Assembly: GCF_011761235.1 (NCBI RefSeq)
Contig: NZ_JAAOYW010000001.1
Coordinates: 1,257,780-1,321,779, forward strand
DNA: 64,000 bases
From: Frigoribacterium faeni
GTDB taxonomy: Bacteria; Actinomycetota; Actinomycetes; Actinomycetales; Microbacteriaceae
Direction of reading: 5' to 3'
A program made the position numbers and the translations under genes. Positions within the stretch are counted from its first letter, which is position 1, and each line of letters begins with the position of its first letter. A model generated the notes under the pieces. That model did not search any database, was not told the origin of the DNA, and worked only from the letters and a program-made list of their open reading frames with translations. Shown here in pieces: positions 1 through 8,048 of the stretch.

Positions 1-718
1 TGGCGACGGCCGTGGTGCCGTCCTCGGAGACCTGGCGGATGCCGGACGAGAGGGCGAGCAGCGAGGCGCCGTCCTCGAGGGTCGACTCCTGCGTCTCGAG
101 CTCGGTGCGGCTCGAGTCGAGCGTGGCCTGCTGGGCGTCGAGCTGCTGCTGGCCCGCGGTGATCTGGGCCTGCTGGGCGTCGAGCTGCGCCTGGGCGACC
201 GCGAGCTGGCCGGCGGCCTCGGCCTGGGCACGGGCCGCGTCGAGCTGCTGCTGGCCGGCGGTCAGCTGGGCCTGCGCGGCGTCGATCTGCTGCTGGCCGG
301 ACTCGAGCTGGGCACGGCCGGCGCTGATCTGCTGGCGGCCCGACTCGATCTGCGTCTGCTGGTCGGCGAGCTGCGCCTGGGTGGCGAACGGGTCGACCGT
401 GGCCTTGACGTCGTCGAGCTCGGTCGTGCTGTCGAGCAGGTCGACGACGTCGGCCTGCTGGTCGGCGGTGAACGCGCTGTCGTCGCTCGTCGTGAAGACG
501 ACCGACCCGGTGCCGCCGCTCGCCTGCGGGAACTTCTCGGCGAGCTGGTCGGAGACCTCCTGCGTCTTCGTGCCGGGGATGCTCACGGCCGAGGTGAGCG
601 TGCCGCCGAAGAGGGCGAACGAGCCGCCGGCGAGGCCGAGCACGACGACCCACGCGGCGATCACCACCCAGGCGCGTCGGGCCGCGAGCCGGCCGAGTCG
701 GTAGAGCAGGGATGCCAT
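1..718 (-). CDS. MMPL/RND-family exporter, N-terminal part (cut by window edge)
   Basis: Only the first 239 residues are present; the gene runs off the left edge with no stop. The protein begins MASLLYRLGRLAARR followed by one hydrophobic segment (about residues 16-38) and then a soluble extracytoplasmic stretch, the usual start of actinobacterial MMPL proteins that export lipids or hydrophobic compounds by proton motive force. Residues about 100-215 are a long Gln/Ala-rich region with repeated QQQLDAA-type units, predicted as coiled coil. It lies about 110 bp downstream of, and on the same strand as, a TetR regulator, so the two probably form a regulator-exporter pair. Substrate cannot be inferred. 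Family assignment rests on the N-terminus only. Confidence 0.75.
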   Translation of the reverse strand, partial: MASLLYRLGRLAARRAWVVIAAWVVVLGLAGGSFALFGGTLTSAVSIPGTKTQEVSDQLAEKFPQASGGTGSVVFTTSDDSAFTADQQADVVDLLDSTTELDDVKATVDPFATQAQLADQQTQIESGRQQISAGRAQLESGQQQIDAAQAQLTAGQQQLDAARAQAEAAGQLAVAQAQLDAQQAQITAGQQQLDAQQATLDSSRTELETQESTLEDGASLLALSSGIRQVSEDGTTAVA

Positions 719-828
719 GTGGTCGTCCTCCAGGTGGTGCGGTGGTGCGGTGCGGTGGGCCGGTGGTCGGTCCGGGGGGAGCCTCGCGTCGCGTCGTCGA
801 GAAGGAGGTGGGGGTCGGGTCGGGCGGG

Positions 829-1494
829 TCAGGCGGCCGGTGGGGAGGCGGTCGGCGCGTAGCCGGTGCGCACGCTCGTCACGAGGCGGTCGAGCAGCTC
901 GGCCCAGACGGCCCGGCCCTCGGCGTCGAGGGCGCCGTCGGTACGGCGGACCCAGTGCTCGGCGATCACGGCGATGCCGTGCAGCAGCGAGCTGACGAGC
1001 AGCTCGACGTCGAGCTGGTCGACGTCGATGCTGCGGCGGGCGGCGTCGGCGGCGAGGTGCTCGGTGGCGCGCGAGAAGACGTCCTGCACGCCCTTGTTGG
1101 CGCCGTTCGCCTCGGCGTCGCCGTCGAGCACGCGCCAGAGGTAGGCGACGACCGCGGGCAGGTCGATGCTGCGCAGCGCGAGCACCACCTCGTCGAACAA
1201 GGAGGAGCGGGTGCCGGCCGCGGCCGTGGTCGCGACGGCCGTCGTGGCCGCCCGGAACTCGTCGATCGCGTCGGTGAGCGCCGCGGTGCAGAGCGTCATC
1301 ACGACCTCGTCGAGGCCGGCGAAGTGGTTGAAGATCGTGCGGCGCGACACGTCGGCGCGCTCGGCCAGCTCGTCGACGCCGAACCGCGGGGCGCCCCGCT
1401 CGGCGATCAGCGCGTCGGCGGCGTCGAGGATCGCCTGACGGTGCCGGGCCTTGAGGGCGGCGCGGCGGTCCGGGGCGGGAGCGGTCGAGGGCAC
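829..1494 (-). CDS. TetR/AcrR-family transcriptional regulator
   Basis: A 221-residue protein with a GTG start. Residues about 16-62 match the TetR DNA-binding domain (ADALIAERG, then FGVDELAERADVSRRTIFNHF, the last part being the recognition helix). The C-terminal 150 residues are the variable ligand and dimer domain. It is followed on the same strand by the MMPL exporter, and an imperfect inverted repeat lies 8 bp before its start, so autorepression and ligand-controlled expression of the exporter are likely (inference). Ligand unknown. Confidence 0.9.
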   Translation of the reverse strand: MPSTAPAPDRRAALKARHRQAILDAADALIAERGAPRFGVDELAERADVSRRTIFNHFAGLDEVVMTLCTAALTDAIDEFRAATTAVATTAAAGTRSSLFDEVVLALRSIDLPAVVAYLWRVLDGDAEANGANKGVQDVFSRATEHLAADAARRSIDVDQLDVELLVSSLLHGIAVIAEHWVRRTDGALDAEGRAVWAELLDRLVTSVRTGYAPTASPPAA

Positions 1495-1501
1495 CTGCCT
1501 A

Positions 1502-1527
1502 CACTAAGTGCAGCGACGCACTCGGTG
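1502..1527. promoter_or_regulatory. Probable TetR operator (inverted repeat)
   Basis: Ten-base arms CACTAAGTGC and GCACTCGGTG are complementary at 8 of 10 positions around a 6-base spacer. The perfect inner part is AGTGC/GCACT. The site sits directly upstream of the GTG start of the TetR gene, where an autoregulatory operator is expected. Assignment to this regulator is inference from position and symmetry. Confidence 0.6.
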
Positions 1528-1589
1528 CACGCCCGCCAGGTGGGGAATAGCTGGGAGATGCGCGGGGCATGCCCGCACCCGCCGCGACC

Positions 1590-4064
1590 TCAGCGCCCGA
1601 GCGCGCGCGCCAGGTACGGCGCCGTCCGGCTCTCGGCCGAGGCGGCGACGTCGCGCGGCGAGCCCGTGGCGACGACCTGCCCGCCCGCGTCTCCCCCGCC
1701 CGGTCCGAGGTCGATCACGTGGTCGGCCGCGGCGACGACGTCCATCGCGTGCTCGACCACGACGACCGTGCTGCCGGCGTCGACGAGCCGCTGCAGCTGC
1801 GCCACGAGCAGCTCGACGTCGGCGGGGTGCAGGCCGGTCGTCGGCTCGTCGAGCAGGTAGAGGGTGTGGCCGCCGCGCATGCGCTGCAGCTCGGTGGCGA
1901 GCTTGATGCGCTGCGCCTCGCCGCCCGACAGCTCGGGCGCCGGCTGCCCCAGCCGCAGGTAGCCGAGGCCGACCTGGCGCAGCGTCGACAGCGCGCGGGA
2001 GGCGGCCGGCACGTCGGCGAGGAACCCCTCGGCCTCGTCGACGGTCATGCCGAGCACGTCGGCGATGGTCGCCCCGTGCCAGGTCACCTCGAGGGTCTCG
2101 GCGGTGTACCGGGCGCCGTGGCACTCGGGGCAGGGCGCCCAGCTGCCGGGCAGGAACAGCAGCTCGACCGTGACCGAGCCCTCGCCCTGGCAGACCTCGC
2201 ACCGGCCGCCGACCACGTTGAACGAGAAGCGCCCCGCGCCCCAGCCGCGGGCCCTGGCCTCGTCGGTGGCCGCGAAGGAGGCGCGGACCGCGTCGAACAG
2301 GCCGGTGTAGGTCGCGAGGTTCGAGCGCGGGGTGCGCCCGATGGGAGCCTGGTCGACCTGCACGACGCGGTCGACGAGCGGGTGCTCGGTGGCCCGCTCG
2401 GCGAGCACGCCGCCGACCAGGCTCGACTTGCCGGAGCCGGAGACGCCCGTGACGGCGGTGAGCACCCCGAGGGGCACGTCGACGTCGAGGGCCCGGAGGT
2501 TGTGACGGGCGACGTCGCGCAGCTCGAGCCACGCGGTCGGGACGCGGGCGGCGCTCTCGGCCGAGCGCGCCTCCTCGGCCCCCGCGTCGCCGCGGGCAGA
2601 CGCGCCGCGAGCGGAGAGGAACCGCCGGGTGACCGACGCCTCGACGTCGGCCAGCCCCGCGACGGGCCCGCTGTAGAGCACCTCGCCGCCGCCGGAGCCG
2701 GCGCCCGGCCCCACGTCGACGACCCAGTCGGCCCGCCGCACGATCTCCATGTCGTGCTCGACGACGAAGACGCTGTTGCCGCCGGCGCGCAGGGCCTCGA
2801 GCACCTCGACGAGCGACTCGGCGTCGGCGGGGTGCAGCCCCGCGCTCGGCTCGTCGAGCACGTAGACGACGCCGAACAGGCCGCTGCGCAGCTGGGTGGC
2901 GATGCGCAGCCGCTGCATCTCGCCCGGGGACAGCGTCGGGGTCGCCCGGTCGAGGCTGAGGTAGCCGAGCCCGAGGCCGGTGAGCACCTCGACGCGGGAC
3001 AGCAGGTCGCGGGCGATCGTGACCGCCACCTCCGTCCGCTCGCCCGACGACGCGCGCGACGTCGCCGCCGTCGCCGTCGTGAGCTCGGCGGTGGGCCGCA
3101 GCACGTGGGCGACCTCCGACAGCGGCAGCCCGTTCAGCTCGGCGATCGTGCGGCCCGCGAAGGTCACGGCGAGCGCCGCCCGCGTGAGCCCGGTGCCGCC
3201 GCAGAGCGAGCAGGGCCCGGACTCGACGTACTGCAGCACCTTGGTGCGCTGCGTCTCGCTCTGCGAGTCGGCGAGGGTGTGCAGCACGAAGGCGCGGGCG
3301 CTCCAGAACCGGCCCTTGTACGGCTTGGCCACGCGGTCGCGCTGCGGCACGACCTCGACGACGGGCTGCTCGTCGGTGAAGAGCAGCCAGTCGCGGTCGG
3401 CCTTCGGCAGCTCGCGCCACGGCCGGTCGATGTCGTGGCCGAGCACGGCCGTGACGTCACGCAGGTTCTTGCCCTGCCAGGCCCCCGGCCAGGCGGCGAT
3501 GGCGCCCTCGCGGATGCTCAGGGAGTCGTCGTGCACGGCGGACGCCTCGGTGACCTCGTGCGCGGTGCCGAGGCCGTGGCAGCGCGGGCAGGCGCCGGCG
3601 ACGGTGTTCGGCGAGAACGAGTCCGACTCGAGGCGCTCGGCGCCCTCGGGGTAGCTGCCGGCGCGCGACCAGAGCATGCGCGTCGAGTTCGACAGCGTGG
3701 TGAGGGTGCCGACGGTCGAGCGCGAGCTGGGGGCGCCGCGCCGCTGCTGCAGGGCGACGGCGGGCGGCAGGCCGGTGATCGAGTCGACGTGCGGGGTGCC
3801 GCCCTGGGCGATGAGCCGGCGGGCGTAGGGGGCGACCGACTCGAGGAACCGGCGCTGCGCCTCGGCGAAGACCGTCCCGAACGCGAGCGACGACTTGCCC
3901 GAGCCGGAGACGCCGGTGAACGCGACGATGCGGTCGCGGGGCACGTCGACGTCGACGTCGCGGAGGTTGTTCTCGCGGGCGCCGCGCACGCGCACGAAGC
4001 CGTCGGGGAGCTCGCCGGGGTCGACGGCGGGGGACGAGGAGGTGCGGGTGCGGGAGGCGGGCAT
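1590..4064 (-). CDS. Class II UvrA-like ABC ATPase (UvrA2/drug-resistance type)
   Basis: An 824-residue protein with two ABC ATPase halves, each with a GVSGSGKSSL Walker A (about residues 51-60 and 540), and UvrA zinc-finger motifs CPRCHGLG, CSLCGGTG and CEVCQGEG...CPEC. The segment between STVGTLTTL and CPRCHGLG is only about 35 residues, whereas housekeeping UvrA carries a UvrB-binding domain of over 100 residues there. That absence and the shorter length (824 versus about 950) mark a class II UvrA, a group linked to DNA-damage tolerance or resistance to DNA-binding compounds rather than to UvrABC repair itself. The ATG at 4064 is preferred because homology starts soon after; longer in-frame starts add only low-complexity sequence. 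Confidence 0.85.
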   Translation of the reverse strand: MPASRTRTSSSPAVDPGELPDGFVRVRGARENNLRDVDVDVPRDRIVAFTGVSGSGKSSLAFGTVFAEAQRRFLESVAPYARRLIAQGGTPHVDSITGLPPAVALQQRRGAPSSRSTVGTLTTLSNSTRMLWSRAGSYPEGAERLESDSFSPNTVAGACPRCHGLGTAHEVTEASAVHDDSLSIREGAIAAWPGAWQGKNLRDVTAVLGHDIDRPWRELPKADRDWLLFTDEQPVVEVVPQRDRVAKPYKGRFWSARAFVLHTLADSQSETQRTKVLQYVESGPCSLCGGTGLTRAALAVTFAGRTIAELNGLPLSEVAHVLRPTAELTTATAATSRASSGERTEVAVTIARDLLSRVEVLTGLGLGYLSLDRATPTLSPGEMQRLRIATQLRSGLFGVVYVLDEPSAGLHPADAESLVEVLEALRAGGNSVFVVEHDMEIVRRADWVVDVGPGAGSGGGEVLYSGPVAGLADVEASVTRRFLSARGASARGDAGAEEARSAESAARVPTAWLELRDVARHNLRALDVDVPLGVLTAVTGVSGSGKSSLVGGVLAERATEHPLVDRVVQVDQAPIGRTPRSNLATYTGLFDAVRASFAATDEARARGWGAGRFSFNVVGGRCEVCQGEGSVTVELLFLPGSWAPCPECHGARYTAETLEVTWHGATIADVLGMTVDEAEGFLADVPAASRALSTLRQVGLGYLRLGQPAPELSGGEAQRIKLATELQRMRGGHTLYLLDEPTTGLHPADVELLVAQLQRLVDAGSTVVVVEHAMDVVAAADHVIDLGPGGGDAGGQVVATGSPRDVAASAESRTAPYLARALGR

Positions 4065-4256
4065 CCGGGCGATGGTAGGCGGTGCGGCCGACACCGGTGC
4101 GCCCCTGCCCGGCAGCTCGCTGCGAGAGAGGCGGACAGCCTTGTCTGCCCGGCCCGCCCTGGCTACCGTGGGAGGGCGGCGCCGTGCTGGCGCCGCCCGC
4201 GAGGCAGCACCGCTGCACACCGGATCGCGGGCTCCGCCGGATCAGGGAGGCACGCG

Positions 4257-4304
4257 ATGGCCAGGACGAGGCCCGCCGACACGACCGACCGGGCCGCCCC
4301 GTGA
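4257..4304 (+). CDS. Possible 15-residue leader peptide coupled to the next gene
   Basis: An ATG preceded by a strong GGGAGG ribosome site at 7-nt spacing opens a 15-codon frame (MARTRPADTTDRAAP). Its TGA overlaps the GTG start of the downstream GAF protein as GTGA. The GAF gene has no good ribosome site of its own, so this small frame could supply translational coupling. There is no regulatory motif such as a run of one amino acid. It could also be chance; only the ribosome site and the overlap support it. Confidence 0.4.
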   Translation: MARTRPADTTDRAAP

Positions 4305-5554
4305 ACGCCGCCGGCCGCCTCCTCCGCTCCCCCGCCTCCGCCGCGCGCCTGGCCCTGCTCTCGGCCCGCGCGACCTCGACGCCGCGGCCCCACGACGTGC
4401 CGTTCGGCGCGGGCGCCGGCGTCGACCCCGACCGGGTGCTCGTCGTCGGCACCGGCCCCGCGGTCGGCTGGGGCACCACCTCGCACGAGCTCGCGCTGCC
4501 GGGCAGGGTCTCGCGGCGGCTGGCCCGCCGCACGGGACGCGGCTCGCACGTGGCCGTCCTCGCGGAGCCCAGCCACCGCCTCCCCGCGATCCGCGACGCC
4601 CTCGACAGCGTGTTCCTCGAGAACTGGGACGTCGTCGTCGTCACCGTCGGCGCGGCCGACGCCGTCCGCCTGCGCTCGCCGCGGGCCTGGGCCCGTGACC
4701 TCGACGCCCTGCTCACCTCGCTCGTGCCGCGCCTGCGGCCGTGCGCCCGCGTGGTGGTCGCGTCGGCCCCGCTCGACGACGCGCTGAGCGCCTTCGGGCT
4801 GCGCGCCTCGCCCTCGGCCGAGCACCACGCGCGGCTGCTGCGCGACGTCGCCGACCAGGTCTGCGGCGAGCACGCGCGCGTCACCCACCTGGCGCTGCCC
4901 GCCGTGCCGTCCGCGTCGCCCGCGACCCCCGCGGCCGGGCCCGGTGCCGCCGCGCACCCGGGGTCCGTGCCCGTCGGCGTCGACGACCCCGTCGAGCGGC
5001 TCTACGACGCGTGGGCCGAGGCCGTCACCGAGCACGTGGCCCCGCTGCTGCACGCCCAGCGGGCGCGCGTCGACTCGCCGCAGCGGGCCCGGAGCGCCCC
5101 GCAGGACGAGCGCACCCGCCTCGAGGCCATCGCCGCCTCCGGCCTCGTGCAGCCCGAGCCGGAGGCCGCCTTCCGCGAGATCGCGGACCGTGCCCGGGCG
5201 GCGTTCGCGACCGACGGGGCCGCGTTCGACCTCGTGCTCGACGACCACCAGTGGGCCGTCGTGAGCACGCTCGGGTCGAGCCGTGCCCTGCCGCTCAGCG
5301 AGTCGTTCTGCGCCACGACGATCCGCTCGGACGAGCCGTTCATCGTCGCCGACGCCTGGCAGGAGGGGCTCGACGTGCCCCGCACCGACATCCGCTTCTA
5401 CGCGGGCTGGCCGGTGCACACCTTCGACGGCACCCGCATCGGGGCCCTCTGCGTCTTCGACCCGCGGCCCCGCGACGTCGCCGACCTGGCCGTCGAGACC
5501 CTGCGCGAGTTCGCCCTCGACATCGAGCGCGAGCTGCAGCGGCGGGTCGCGTAG
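4301..5554 (+). CDS. Two-domain protein: degenerate SGNH-like domain plus GAF domain
   Basis: A 417-residue protein with a GTG start. The N-terminal half (about residues 35-235) has the layout of an SGNH/GDSL hydrolase: RVLVVGTGPAVGWG in the position of the GDS block and VVVVTVGAAD in the position of the GxND block. The catalytic Ser and Asn are not recognisable, so catalysis is doubtful. Residues about 275-415 form a GAF domain (ALPLSESFCATTIR, then FYAGWPVHTFDGTRIGALCVFD), the type that binds small ligands or senses redox state. A signalling or scaffold role is likely, but no output domain is present. The start overlaps a short upstream leader frame. Confidence 0.65.
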   Translation: MNAAGRLLRSPASAARLALLSARATSTPRPHDVPFGAGAGVDPDRVLVVGTGPAVGWGTTSHELALPGRVSRRLARRTGRGSHVAVLAEPSHRLPAIRDALDSVFLENWDVVVVTVGAADAVRLRSPRAWARDLDALLTSLVPRLRPCARVVVASAPLDDALSAFGLRASPSAEHHARLLRDVADQVCGEHARVTHLALPAVPSASPATPAAGPGAAAHPGSVPVGVDDPVERLYDAWAEAVTEHVAPLLHAQRARVDSPQRARSAPQDERTRLEAIAASGLVQPEPEAAFREIADRARAAFATDGAAFDLVLDDHQWAVVSTLGSSRALPLSESFCATTIRSDEPFIVADAWQEGLDVPRTDIRFYAGWPVHTFDGTRIGALCVFDPRPRDVADLAVETLREFALDIERELQRRVA

Positions 5555-5657
5555 GAGGCGCGGGTCGGCTCCCCGACGCCCGCCCGGCACCCGGTCGCGC
5601 GCCTCCCGCGTCCCGTGGCGGGCGCCCGCCGCCCCATGCCGAGCGTTCGTCACGTCC

Positions 5658-5663
5658 TAGACT
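5658..5663 (+). promoter_or_regulatory. Candidate -10 box (TAGACT) for a leaderless transcript
   Basis: TAGACT fits the actinobacterial TANNNT -10 pattern and ends 6 nt before the GTG of the L,D-transpeptidase gene, which has no ribosome site. This implies transcription starting at or next to the start codon. No convincing -35 box is visible. Confidence 0.45.
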
Positions 5664-5669
5664 GACCCC

Positions 5670-6428
5670 GTGCTCCGTCGCCTCGTCCCCGTCACCGCCG
5701 TCGTCCTCTCCGCCGTGCTGCTCGCCGGGTGCTCCGCGCCCGAGGACGAGCCCGAGCGCCCGACCCCGACGGCGAGCGCGACGCCGTCGGCCAGCGCACC
5801 GGCCCCCACGCCGACGCTGAGCGCCGACCCCGCCGTGCCCACGTCGTCGACGATCGCCAGCGCGACCGGCGGCTCGGTCGAGGTGCACGACGGCCCCGAC
5901 GGCGCCGTCGTGACGACGCTGTCGAACCCCCAGCCCAGCGGAGCGCCGCTCGTCCTGCTCGTGGTCGGCCAGGAGGGCGACTGGGTGAACGTCGCCCTCG
6001 CCCAGCGGCCGAACGGCAGCACGGGCTGGGTGCCGGCCTCCGCGGTGTCCCTGACCACCACCTCCTACTCTCTCGTCGCGTCGACGAGCACCAACACCCT
6101 CGTGCTGTACGACGCCGGGGTCGAGAAGAAGTCGTTCTCGGTCGCCACCGGCACGGGCGGCACCCCCACGCCGACCGGCTCGTTCTACCTGACCGAGCTG
6201 CTCGCGCCCACGAACCAGGGCTACGGCCCCTACGCGTACGGCCTCTCAGCCTTCTCGGACGCGCTGAACTCGTTCGGCGGCGGCCCGGGCCAGATCGGCC
6301 TGCACGGCACGGACGACGAGTCGAGCATCGGCCAGGCCGCGAGCCACGGCTGCATCCGGCTCTCGAACGCCGACATCAGCGAGCTCGCGGGCATGCTGCC
6401 GCTCGGGACGCCCATCACCATCACCTAG
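5670..6428 (+). CDS. L,D-transpeptidase lipoprotein with SH3-like domain
   Basis: A 252-residue protein. A lipoprotein signal ends in LLAGC (lipidated Cys21), followed by a Pro/Thr/Ala-rich linker to about residue 60. Residues about 65-125 resemble an SH3-like domain (EGDWVNVAL...GSTGWVP). Residues about 133-252 are a YkuD-type L,D-transpeptidase domain with the signature H212-G...S225-H-G-C228-I-R, Cys228 being the catalytic nucleophile. Such enzymes make 3-3 peptidoglycan cross-links or attach proteins to the wall outside the membrane. The GTG start is chosen because it gives the intact signal peptide and sits just after a TAGACT box. Confidence 0.92.
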   Translation: MLRRLVPVTAVVLSAVLLAGCSAPEDEPERPTPTASATPSASAPAPTPTLSADPAVPTSSTIASATGGSVEVHDGPDGAVVTTLSNPQPSGAPLVLLVVGQEGDWVNVALAQRPNGSTGWVPASAVSLTTTSYSLVASTSTNTLVLYDAGVEKKSFSVATGTGGTPTPTGSFYLTELLAPTNQGYGPYAYGLSAFSDALNSFGGGPGQIGLHGTDDESSIGQAASHGCIRLSNADISELAGMLPLGTPITIT

Positions 6429-6489
6429 CGCGGGCCGGGGCCCCTGCTCTCGCAGGGACGCGCCACGTCACATCTGATATGTTCCGCGC

Positions 6490-7635
6490 ATGACTGCGAA
6501 GAGAGCCCGTCGGTCCCCCTGGCGCATCGTCCGTCGAGTCGTCGGCGGCGCCCTCGTCCTCGCCCTGGTCGTGGTCGCCGGCGTCGTGACCTGGCGCCTG
6601 GTCGGCCCGTCGCCCGACAGCTGGGAGGCGATGGACGACCTCGACCACGAGGTCCTCACCCAGCTCGCCGAGCAGTACGAGGTCACCGCGGCCGATCCTG
6701 CGGCGATCTGGACCGCCTCCTACCGGTACGAGGACCAGCCCGTGGTGCTCCTGCACGTCGCCACGACGGGCGCCCTCGACTGGTCGTACGCGATCCTCGT
6801 CAACATGAGCGGCGTCGTCGACACCTCGGGCATGGCGCACGTCACCGTGCCCGATGCACCGCTGCTGGACGACGTCGTGGTCAGCAAGCGCTTCGGCGTC
6901 GGCGACTGGAAGGCCCACCTGCCCGGCAACTTCTCGGTGAAGCAGATCGACGGCGTCGAGGTGCTGGTGATGCGGTACACCGACGAGCTGCTCGCCGACG
7001 GGCCGGGCAACGGCCAGTCGTTCCCGGCGTTCCTGTTGCACGAGAACTTCCACGTCACCGTGCAGGGCGTCGAGGTGGCCCCGCGCTCCGGGCCGCGGTG
7101 GGACTTCGACGCCGGCGGGTTCCTCGAGGACTACCCGCACACCGACGACCACCGCAGCCTGCTGCGCGCCGAGCTGTCCGTCCTCGACGAGATGATGGCG
7201 ACGACCGACCCGACCGAGCTGAGGTCGCTCGCGACGGACTTCGCCGTGCTGCGGCAGGAACGCCTCGCCCGCTGGCCCCAGCTCGCGCCCACGAACGACA
7301 TCGAAGCGATCGAGGGCTCGGCGACCTACGTCGAGAAGCGCTACGACATCGCCGGCGACGCCGCCGCCAAGCCGACCATCAGCTTCGTCGAGGGCATCGA
7401 CACCTACTGGGACGACCCCGAGCAGCAGCGCCTCTGGACCCGCGACCTCATGTACAGCACGGGCGCGTTCCTCGAGCTCGCGCTCGACCGGCTCGACGTC
7501 GGCTGGAAGACGGCGGCCGAGCCCGCCCCCGTGGGCAGCTCCACCACCCCGTTCGACAGCCTGGCCGCGGCGGTCGGGGTCGAGGGGCGCCCCGACCCCG
7601 CGACCCTCCAGGCGGTCCTCGACCGTCACCCGTGA
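6490..7635 (+). CDS. Putative membrane-anchored zinc metallopeptidase (HExxH, gluzincin-like)
   Basis: A 381-residue protein: basic N-terminus, one transmembrane helix (about residues 18-36), then an extracellular domain. Residues 184-188 read HENFH, a zinc-binding HExxH motif, and about 87 residues on is EAIEGSATYVE, whose Glu275 is placed like the third zinc ligand of gluzincins. The family is not recognised beyond this. It follows the L,D-transpeptidase on the same strand by about 60 bp, so a cell-envelope role is plausible. Function is inferred only from the motif pair and topology. Confidence 0.55.
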   Translation: MTAKRARRSPWRIVRRVVGGALVLALVVVAGVVTWRLVGPSPDSWEAMDDLDHEVLTQLAEQYEVTAADPAAIWTASYRYEDQPVVLLHVATTGALDWSYAILVNMSGVVDTSGMAHVTVPDAPLLDDVVVSKRFGVGDWKAHLPGNFSVKQIDGVEVLVMRYTDELLADGPGNGQSFPAFLLHENFHVTVQGVEVAPRSGPRWDFDAGGFLEDYPHTDDHRSLLRAELSVLDEMMATTDPTELRSLATDFAVLRQERLARWPQLAPTNDIEAIEGSATYVEKRYDIAGDAAAKPTISFVEGIDTYWDDPEQQRLWTRDLMYSTGAFLELALDRLDVGWKTAAEPAPVGSSTTPFDSLAAAVGVEGRPDPATLQAVLDRHP

Positions 7636-7682
7636 GCCGCGTCGTGGGCGTCGGGCACGTCAGAGCGTGAGGGGCGGGCCCG

Positions 7683-8048
7683 TCAGAGGACGACGAGCAC
7701 GACGACCACGGCGGCCGCCACGGCGACCTCGAGCACCGCGTCGACGAGCACGCGACGACGCGACCGGCCCGGCCGGAGCCACGGCAGGCCCGGCCAGCGC
7801 AGCACCGCCCCGGACACGCCGGCGGCGACGAGCAGCACCGGCAGCAGCCAGAGCGCCACGGGCACCGAGCTCCACGGCGCGAGCTGGTGCAGCACCACGA
7901 GGGCAACGACCGAGGCGAGCGCCCCGGTGAGCAGGTCGACGCGGCTCCGCGAGCGGAGCGCCGCCCTGTCCGCCCAGGCCGACACCGCGAACGACCCGGT
8001 CACGACCAGCACGACGAGGCCGACCACCACCGCGGACAGCGCGGTCAC
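7683..8048 (-). CDS. Small integral membrane protein, last gene of a three-gene overlapping unit
   Basis: A 121-residue protein with a GTG start overlapping the stop of the serine hydrolase gene as GTGA, so it is translationally coupled. It has three to four hydrophobic helices (about residues 4-24, 42-60, 66-88 and 103-121) and basic loops such as GRSRRR. No catalytic motif is visible. The tight coupling suggests that it works with the serine hydrolase. Family not recognised. Confidence 0.7.
   Translation of the reverse strand: MTALSAVVVGLVVLVVTGSFAVSAWADRAALRSRSRVDLLTGALASVVALVVLHQLAPWSSVPVALWLLPVLLVAAGVSGAVLRWPGLPWLRPGRSRRRVLVDAVLEVAVAAAVVVVLVVL

Noticed and set aside
12..704. Plus-strand frame of 230 codons at the left edge
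   Set aside because: The minus strand encodes a convincing MMPL N-terminus with a transmembrane helix; the plus-strand product is a Ser/Ala/Trp/Cys-rich shadow.
1590..4220. Start of the UvrA-like gene at 4220
   Set aside because: The extra 52 residues are Arg/Ala/Pro-rich without homology; the ATG at 4064 is close to the first conserved strand.
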